DNA of 18,112 bases from Actinomycetota bacterium (GTDB taxonomy: Bacteria > Actinomycetota > Thermoleophilia > Gaiellales > Gaiellaceae), in assembly GCA_013696595.1 (NCBI GenBank), contig JACCYG010000017.1, forward strand, positions 1 to 18,112, written 5' to 3'. The notes under the pieces were generated by a model. The model had not been told where the DNA came from, ran no database searches, and was given only the letters and a program-made list of their open reading frames with translations. A program made the translations under genes and the position numbers. Below are positions 13,416-18,112 of the stretch, one piece after another. Within the stretch, counting starts at the first letter, position 1, and each line of letters starts with the position of its first letter.

Positions 13416-14561
13416 ATGGCTAGAACGGTCACATGGGACGAGCTGCGGACGCTCGCCGGCTTCCAGGCAGAGCGCGGCTGCGCGATCAGCCTCTACCTCA
13501 ATCTCGACCCGAGCGTCTCACCGACGGCGGGGGATGCGGCCGTTCGGCTCAACTCGCTGCTCGACGAGGCGGCGAAGTCAGACGGCGCAAACGCCCGCGA
13601 TCTCTCCCATGACGAGCGCCAGGCGCTTCGGTCTGACTTCGACCGGATCCGCGAGTATTACGCCCAGGAGTTCAACCGCGACGGCGCGCACGGGCTCGCG
13701 GTCTTCTCTGCGAGCCTGGACAACATCTGGCGTACGTTGCCCCTTACCGAGGCTGTGCCCGATGAGATCAAGGTCGACCGCCGGCTCTACCTTGCCCCGC
13801 TCGTTCCGCTCGTCGGACGCGGAGAGGGTGCGCTGGTGGTGGTCGTCGGGCGAGAGCAGGGTCGCTTCTACCGTCTTCGCGCCGGGCGCCTGGAGGAGCT
13901 GACCGACATCTCCGAGGAGCAGCCGCGCCGCCACGATCAGGGGGGGTGGTCGCAGGCGAGATTTCAGCGCCACGTCGACAACCTAGCGTCCGAGCATCTG
14001 CGGGAGGTCGCCGAGGAGCTCGATCGCGTCGTTCGCCGCGCGCACGGCGGCGTCCGCGTCGTGGTCATGTCTTCGGAGGAGACGTGGGGCGAATTCTCCG
14101 GATTCCTTTCACAGGAGGTCGAGGCCGCGCTTGCCGGTTGGACGCACGCGGAGGCGCACGCCGCGCCCGCAGAGCTCCTGACCCTGGCGACACCCGTCCT
14201 CGAAGAATGGAGGGCGAACCGCGAGAAGGAGCTCACCGAGCGGTGGCGCGAGGAGGCGGGCCGGGACGGACGCGCCTCCTCCGGTTGGGAAAAGACTCTG
14301 GAAGCCGCCTCTGACGGTCGCGTCGACGTTCTACTCTTCCAGGACGGTGTCGTTCGAGAGGCATGGCGCTGTCCAGCGTGCGGGCGCGCCGCCGCCGCTT
14401 CCGGGACCTGCCCGCTCGACGGAACGACGATGGAGCAGCGCGCTGAAGGCCTCGATCTTGCCGTCCATCAGACTCTCGTCCACGGTGGCACGGTGTGGGC
14501 CGTACGGCACGTCCGTGACCTCGACCCGGTCGACGGCATCGGCGCGCTGCTTCGTTACTGA
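13416..14561 (+). CDS. Vms1/ANKZF1-like (baeRF family) peptidyl-tRNA hydrolase homologue
   Basis: A 381-residue homologue of the bacterial/archaeal release-factor-like proteins related to eRF1 and Vms1/ANKZF1, which can free nascent chains from stalled ribosomes. An N-terminal domain (about 1-135) precedes the VLRF1/eRF1-like core. The key loop is HDQGGWSQARFQ (173-184), whose Gly-Gly and Gln recall the catalytic GGQ/GGSQ region. Residues 211-220 (GGVRVVVMSS) begin the next Rossmann-like strand. A C-terminal zinc finger is suggested by Cys319, Cys322 and Cys332. The ATG is preceded by AAAGGA about 11 bases upstream; a closer GAGGAG is only one base away and probably unusable. The gene stands alone between trxB (divergent) and the aconitase. 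The biochemical role in bacteria is inferred from the family. Confidence 0.75.
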   Translation: MARTVTWDELRTLAGFQAERGCAISLYLNLDPSVSPTAGDAAVRLNSLLDEAAKSDGANARDLSHDERQALRSDFDRIREYYAQEFNRDGAHGLAVFSASLDNIWRTLPLTEAVPDEIKVDRRLYLAPLVPLVGRGEGALVVVVGREQGRFYRLRAGRLEELTDISEEQPRRHDQGGWSQARFQRHVDNLASEHLREVAEELDRVVRRAHGGVRVVVMSSEETWGEFSGFLSQEVEAALAGWTHAEAHAAPAELLTLATPVLEEWRANREKELTERWREEAGRDGRASSGWEKTLEAASDGRVDVLLFQDGVVREAWRCPACGRAAAASGTCPLDGTTMEQRAEGLDLAVHQTLVHGGTVWAVRHVRDLDPVDGIGALLRY

Positions 14562-14610
14562 TCGCGCGCTCCTCTTACGAAGACCGCACCACGTTTGTGG
14601 ATTCGCGCAG

Positions 14611-14651
14611 TACGCTGATTCCGGGGAGGAGGCTGGGTGCGCCTAGCCTAG
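14611..14651 (+). promoter_or_regulatory. Aconitase leader: -10-like TACGCT, strong SD and 4-codon mini-ORF
   Basis: TACGCT (14611-14616) could be a -10 element; the same GTACGCT precedes the small gene at 11335. GGAGGAGG (14625-14632) is the strongest Shine-Dalgarno match in this gap, yet no aconitase start lies at the right distance. Instead, 4 bases on, GTG CGC CTA GCC TAG (14637-14651) would encode Met-Arg-Leu-Ala and stop. It may be a regulatory leader peptide or a chance arrangement. A second -10-like AATAAT lies at 14726-14731. Confidence 0.3.
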
Positions 14652-14755
14652 TCCGGCCGGTCATGGCTCCGCGAGCGAAGGCGGGAACGTCGTCCGCGCT
14701 GCGGCGGCGCGGCTCGGCGATTCGGAATAATGCGAGCGCCCAGACCGCGTCGGCC

Positions 14756-14760
14756 GGAGG
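14756..14760 (+). promoter_or_regulatory. Ribosome binding site selecting the TTG start of aconitase
   Basis: GGAGG lies 4 bases before TTG 14765, the same geometry as the AGGAGGG-N4-TTG of the gene at 3539. The in-frame ATG at 14663 and GTG at 14597 have no site at a usable distance. Confidence 0.55.
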
Positions 14761-14764
14761 TTCG

Positions 14765-16711
14765 TTGGCGTCCCTTGCTCGCACGATTCTCGAGGAACAC
14801 CTCGCCCGCGGTGAGCTGACGCCCGGTACCGAGATCGCGCTTCGCGTCGACCAGACGCTCGCGCAGGACGCGACCGGGACGATGGCGATGATGCAGTTCG
14901 AGGGCTTCGGCCACGACCGCATCCAGGTCGAGACAGCCGTCGTCTACGTCGACCACAACATCCTTCAGATCGACTTCAAGAACCCGGACGACCACCGCTT
15001 CCTCCAGGCGATGTCGGCCAAGTACGGCGCTTGGTTTTCCCGACCCGGCAACGGGATCTGCCACTACGTTCACTGCGAGCGGTTCGCTGCGCCGGGGAAG
15101 ACGCTCGTCGGAGCCGACAGCCACACGACGCAGTCGGGCTCGTGCGCAATGATCGCGATCGGGGCGGGTGGGCTCGACGTCGCCGTCTGCATGGCCGGGC
15201 ACCCATTCGAGCTCCCCTGCCCGCAGATCGTCGGCGTTCATCTGGAGAACGAGCTCAACCGGCCGTGGATTCAAGCAAAGGACGTGATCCTCGAGCTCCT
15301 GCGCCGCCGCGGCGTCCGTGGCGGCCGCGGCTCGATCTTCGAGTTCTTCGGCCCCGGCGTCGCGACGCTCTCGTACACCGAGCGAGGCACGATCGCGAAC
15401 ATGATCGCGGAGCTCGGGGCGACCGGCGCCGTCTTTCCATCGGATGAGCAGACACGACTTTGGCTCGAAGAACAGGGTCGCGGCGACAACTTCATCGAGC
15501 TCGAGACGGGAGGGCAAGGCGATTTCGAAGAAGAAGAGGAGATCGATCTCGCCGCACTTGTTCCCCTCGTCGCCAGGCCGTCTAGCCCGGGCAACGTCGT
15601 TCCCGTCGAGGAGATTGCGGGCACAGAGCTAGCGCAGGTCTGCATCGGCTCCTCGGTGAACTCGTCCTACGAGGATCTTGCGGTCTGTGGCGCTGCGTTG
15701 CGGGGTCAGCGCATCTCGGATCGGCTCGTGTCGGCGACGGCCACGCCGGGGTCGCGCCAAATCCTCGACCAGATCACACGGAGCGGGACGTACGTCGATC
15801 TCCTCACGGCCGGCGTCCGGATGCTCGAGCCTGCTTGCGGGCCCTGCGTCGGAATGGGCCAGGCGCCACCGTCGGGGTCGGCCTCGCTTCGCACCTTCAA
15901 CCGCAACTTTCCGGGCCGGAGCGGCACGGCCGACGACCAGGTGTACCTGTGCTCGCCCGCAGTCGCAGCAGCGTCGATGCTGAGCGGCGCGATCTCCGAT
16001 CCGCGCGAGCTCTCCCCGGTCGAGCTTCCTGAGCGTCCCCCAGCCCGTTCGGAGGTCGTGCAGAAGCACATTTTGGCTCCCGCCTCCGAGGAAGAAGCGG
16101 CTGGAATCGAGATCCCGCGGGGCCCGAACATCAAGCCGCCGCCCGAGCAGCGCGAGCTTCCGGACGATCTCGAACTCCGCGTCCTCATCGTCGCGCCCGA
16201 CGACATCTCGACCGGCGACCTCTCCCCGGACGGCGCGACCGTGATGGCCTACCGCTCGAACGTCCCGGCGATCGCCGAGTTCACCTTTCAGCACCGTGAC
16301 AAGGAATTCCCTCGCCGCGCAAGAGAGTGGGGCGGCGGCTTCATTGTCGCCGGCCACAACTACGGACAGGGCTCGAGCCGTGAGCATGCAGCACTCGCGC
16401 CGGCCCAGCTAGGCGTTCGCGCGGTGATCGCGAAGAGCTTCGCGCGCATTCACCGGCGCAACCTGATCGCGCAGGGTGTTGTGCCGCTCCTCTTCAAAAA
16501 CGAAGTCGACCACGATCGCGCCGAGTTAGGGCAGAGCTGGCGGATCTCGGGCCTCCAATCGATCGGACAAGGCGCGGACGAGCTCGAGACGGAAATCGAC
16601 GGTGGTGAGACCATCACACTCACGCACGATCTCCTCCCGCGCGAGCGCGAGATCGTCGTCGCCGGCGGATTGATCCGTTACCTACGCGAGCACCAGCCGG
16701 CTCCGGCGTAG
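14765..16711 (+). CDS. acn: Aconitate hydratase (short, Aquifex-type)
   Basis: A 648-residue aconitase interconverting citrate and isocitrate in the TCA cycle. Seen: ALRVDQTLAQDATGTMAMMQFEG near the N-terminus; GADSHTTQSG around 116-125; the cluster motif ACGPCVGMG with Cys358 and Cys361; and the swivel-domain loop GQGSSREHA (534-542) that binds substrate. The short length and linker fit the 'putative aconitase' type rather than the 900-residue AcnA. The third cluster ligand is normally the Cys of 'GSCTNS'; here it reads GSSVNSSYEDL, with Ser297 in its place and Cys293 four residues earlier. TTG 14765 is preferred because it has GGAGG upstream, starts where the family starts (ASLARTILEEHL) and gives the expected length; starting at ATG 14663 would add 34 low-complexity residues. 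It is probably a single-gene transcript. Confidence 0.88.
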   Translation: MASLARTILEEHLARGELTPGTEIALRVDQTLAQDATGTMAMMQFEGFGHDRIQVETAVVYVDHNILQIDFKNPDDHRFLQAMSAKYGAWFSRPGNGICHYVHCERFAAPGKTLVGADSHTTQSGSCAMIAIGAGGLDVAVCMAGHPFELPCPQIVGVHLENELNRPWIQAKDVILELLRRRGVRGGRGSIFEFFGPGVATLSYTERGTIANMIAELGATGAVFPSDEQTRLWLEEQGRGDNFIELETGGQGDFEEEEEIDLAALVPLVARPSSPGNVVPVEEIAGTELAQVCIGSSVNSSYEDLAVCGAALRGQRISDRLVSATATPGSRQILDQITRSGTYVDLLTAGVRMLEPACGPCVGMGQAPPSGSASLRTFNRNFPGRSGTADDQVYLCSPAVAAASMLSGAISDPRELSPVELPERPPARSEVVQKHILAPASEEEAAGIEIPRGPNIKPPPEQRELPDDLELRVLIVAPDDISTGDLSPDGATVMAYRSNVPAIAEFTFQHRDKEFPRRAREWGGGFIVAGHNYGQGSSREHAALAPAQLGVRAVIAKSFARIHRRNLIAQGVVPLLFKNEVDHDRAELGQSWRISGLQSIGQGADELETEIDGGETITLTHDLLPREREIVVAGGLIRYLREHQPAPA

Positions 16712-16753
16712 CCGATCGAGGCCAGCGCTGGACGAGGAATTCGTCGGCTACCG

Positions 16754-17065
16754 GACGATCCCGATCTGCACGACGGCACCGTCGCGTTCGTCGAAACGGC
16801 GCGTAAGCACGGCGCGGGTCGTCGTGGAGGCGGCGAGTGATCGCCAGCTCGGAGCGACGTTTTTCGGCGTTCAGTCTGTGACCAAAAAGCGGCACGAGGA
16901 ATGCGCGTGTATTCGCTCACGGAGATGACCGCCGTGCCCCAGCTTCGTCGTTTTGTCTTCACGAATTCGGAAGAAGAGAGCGGCGGGGTGCTGGAAGTGA
17001 CTGTCCGAGAGCGTCGACTGTGGCGAGATCAGGTCTGCCTAGGCGGCGTCGAGGGCGCGCGGTAG
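16754..17065 (+). pseudogene. Frameshifted remnant of a small conserved protein
   Basis: Three frames join into one plausible protein. Frame 1 (16754-about 16815) gives DDPDLHDGTVAFVETARKHG; frame 2 (about 16815-16898) gives RVVVEAASDRQLGATFFGV, then QSVTKKRHE; frame 3 (16901-17065) gives MRVYSLTEMTAVPQLRRFVF, then TNSEEESGGVLEVTVRERRLW, with a TAG at 17063. The order 'DLHDGTV...RVVVE....FFGV..V......M.VYSLTEM...P.LRRFVF.N.E' resembles a small actinobacterial hypothetical family I have seen before, of unknown function. The two shifts are a one-base gain (or two-base loss) between 16790 and 16818 and a one-base loss near 16899. No good start codon is visible for the first frame. The end overlaps rmuC convergently. 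Bases 16712-16753 hold nothing I can identify. A sequencing error or chance is the alternative. Confidence 0.45.
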
Positions 17066-18112
17066 CTCGGCGACCTCGGTAGCACCTGGCGCGAGCTCAT
17101 CCGGCTCCGAGTCGGCCGCCTGCTCGAGCTTCGCCTCGAAGCGCGAGAGCCGCTTCTCAGAGTCGCCGTACTTCGTCTGTGCCCGTCCGAGGTGCGTGCC
17201 CACCAGCTCGAAGTCCTCCTTGAACCGCCCGAAATCCTTGCCGAGCTGAGCGCAGTACGCCATGACCTCCTGCGCGTGGCGCTCGATCTGAAGGCCCTTG
17301 AAGCCGAGCACGAGCACGAGCAGATAGGCGTGAAGCGTGGACGGCGAGACCGGGATGACGTTGCGCTCGAGCGCGTACGTGAGCGGGCTCGACGAGCCGC
17401 CGAGCCGATTGCAGACGAGCTCGTAGTAGACCGTCTCGGCGGGGAGATACATGAGCGCGAACTCGTACGTGCCCTCATCCGGCCGGATGTACTTCTGCGC
17501 GATCGCGTCAACGTGGAGCTTCACGTCGCGGCAGAACTGCTTCGCGTAGAGCTCGCGGTCGGCGTCGCTCTCGGCTTCGACGACCCGCTGGAAGTTGTCG
17601 AGCGGAAACTTCGCGTCGACGGGAACGAGTGCGCTGCCCAGCCGGATGACGGCGTCGACGCGCTCGCCGCCCTTGAACCCGTACTGAAGCGAGTACTTGT
17701 CGGCGGGGAACGTGTCCGCGAGGAGGTTTGCGAGCAGAAGCTCGCCGAACCCGCCGCGCGCCTTGGGGGGGCGGAGGGCCTGCTCCAGGCGCGCTAGATC
17801 CTTCGCGCGCTCGAGCATTTGCGCGGTCGCTTCGTCGACCTTGCCGAGCTTCTCGTCGATCCTGCTCGTCGTCTTGGAGGCGCTCTCGAGCCGACGGTCG
17901 ACCTTCGTGTCGAGGTCGGAGAGTCGCCGGTCCATCGTCTCGGTCACGGCGACGAGGCGCCGGTCGACTTCCGCGCTTCGCGCCGCGAGCTGGACCGCGC
18001 TTTCCGTCTTCAGGTCGTCGAGCTGGGCAGCGCTCTCAACGCGGAGCTGTCCGAGCTCCGTCCGGAGGAATCGGGCCAGCCAAACAAGCCCGGCCGCGAG
18101 GACGGCCAGAAA
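17039..18112 (-). CDS. rmuC: RmuC-family DNA recombination protein (5' end beyond window)
   Basis: The frame is open to the window edge, so the gene is cut at its N-terminus; 357 residues are visible. They begin with a hydrophobic membrane helix (FLAVLAAGLVWLARFL), followed by a long coiled coil (about residues 18-110) and then the RmuC domain: GGFGELLLANLL, then YSLQYGFKGGERVDAVIRLG and VPVDAKFPLDNF, with the Asp-Ala-Lys of a PD-(D/E)XK-like nuclease fold at about 17609-17617. Later segments (YEFALMYLPAETVYYEL, VIPVSPSTLHAYLLVL) are also typical. RmuC proteins limit inverted-repeat recombination and are thought to act as membrane-tethered nucleases. A GTG at 17947 would give a shorter version without the helix, but the continuous family-like upstream frame argues against that. 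It converges on the broken gene to its left. Confidence 0.9.
   Translation of the reverse strand, partial: FLAVLAAGLVWLARFLRTELGQLRVESAAQLDDLKTESAVQLAARSAEVDRRLVAVTETMDRRLSDLDTKVDRRLESASKTTSRIDEKLGKVDEATAQMLERAKDLARLEQALRPPKARGGFGELLLANLLADTFPADKYSLQYGFKGGERVDAVIRLGSALVPVDAKFPLDNFQRVVEAESDADRELYAKQFCRDVKLHVDAIAQKYIRPDEGTYEFALMYLPAETVYYELVCNRLGGSSSPLTYALERNVIPVSPSTLHAYLLVLVLGFKGLQIERHAQEVMAYCAQLGKDFGRFKEDFELVGTHLGRAQTKYGDSEKRLSRFEAKLEQAADSEPDELAPGATEVAELPRALDAA

Noticed and set aside
14597..14764. Longer aconitase N-terminus from GTG 14597 or ATG 14663
   Set aside because: The extra residues are low-complexity, lack a ribosome binding site and are absent from the family as I know it.
16678..16962. 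94-codon minus-strand frame in the gap after aconitase
   Set aside because: Composition is Arg/Ser/Pro-rich without motifs; the plus strand reads better as a frameshifted conserved protein.
1..18112. CRISPR arrays, tRNA/rRNA genes, insertion sequences, phage genes
   Set aside because: No spaced repeats, cloverleaf-like sequence, transposase motifs or terminal inverted repeats were seen on either strand.

Overview
This is high-GC DNA (strong G/C bias at third codon positions) from an actinomycete-like bacterium. The gene families point to Actinomycetota, probably the Thermoleophilia (Gaiellales/Solirubrobacterales-like). They include a Vms1/baeRF-family protein with a QGGWSQAR loop, an Aquifex-type short aconitase, a zinc-ribbon PAS protein and an AddAB-type nuclease pair. 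Frequent GTG and TTG starts, and several genes that seem to begin right at their promoter (leaderless), fit this. The taxonomic placement is inference from family resemblance, not from a marker gene.

Region 1 (1-3446, +): a tightly packed, overlapping operon. It holds the last codons of an upstream gene, a GH15 glucoamylase-like hydrolase, a flavin monooxygenase-like FAD protein, and a membrane protein with an extracytoplasmic right-handed beta-helix. A perfect hairpin sits on the last codons of the third gene. Region 2 (3447-3736): a stand-alone small gene with its own promoter (TTGACA-N16-TACCAT). It encodes a two-CxxC zinc-ribbon protein with a basic, AT-hook-like tail.

Region 3 (3806-11225, +): a DNA double-strand-break and base-repair operon. 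AddB-like nuclease (inactive helicase) and AddA-like helicase-nuclease overlap by ATGA. A methyltransferase wrecked by internal deletions follows, then endonuclease III. Both Add subunits carry a PD-(D/E)XK nuclease core and a four-cysteine set typical of an iron-sulfur 'staple'.

Region 4 (11335-13292): a small helical protein (+) converges with a zinc-ribbon/PAS protein (-), the two stops sharing TTAG. Upstream of the PAS gene lie a 19-bp palindrome and short direct repeats, then thioredoxin reductase (-). Region 5 (13416-16711, +): a Vms1-like ribosome-rescue factor homologue and an aconitase whose real start is probably a TTG well inside the longest reading frame. Region 6 (16712-18112): a small gene broken by two frameshifts (+), converging with rmuC (-), which runs off the window and begins with a membrane helix.

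Overall this is mostly chromosomal housekeeping: DNA repair (addAB, nth, rmuC), redox (trxB), translation quality control and TCA metabolism. There is no sign of a mobile element, CRISPR array or RNA gene. I see no clear new multi-gene system. The most notable points are the two decayed genes, the Cys-to-Ser change at a canonical aconitase cluster position, the double Fe-S signature in the AddAB-like pair, the small zinc-ribbon/AT-hook protein, and the palindrome between trxB and the PAS gene.
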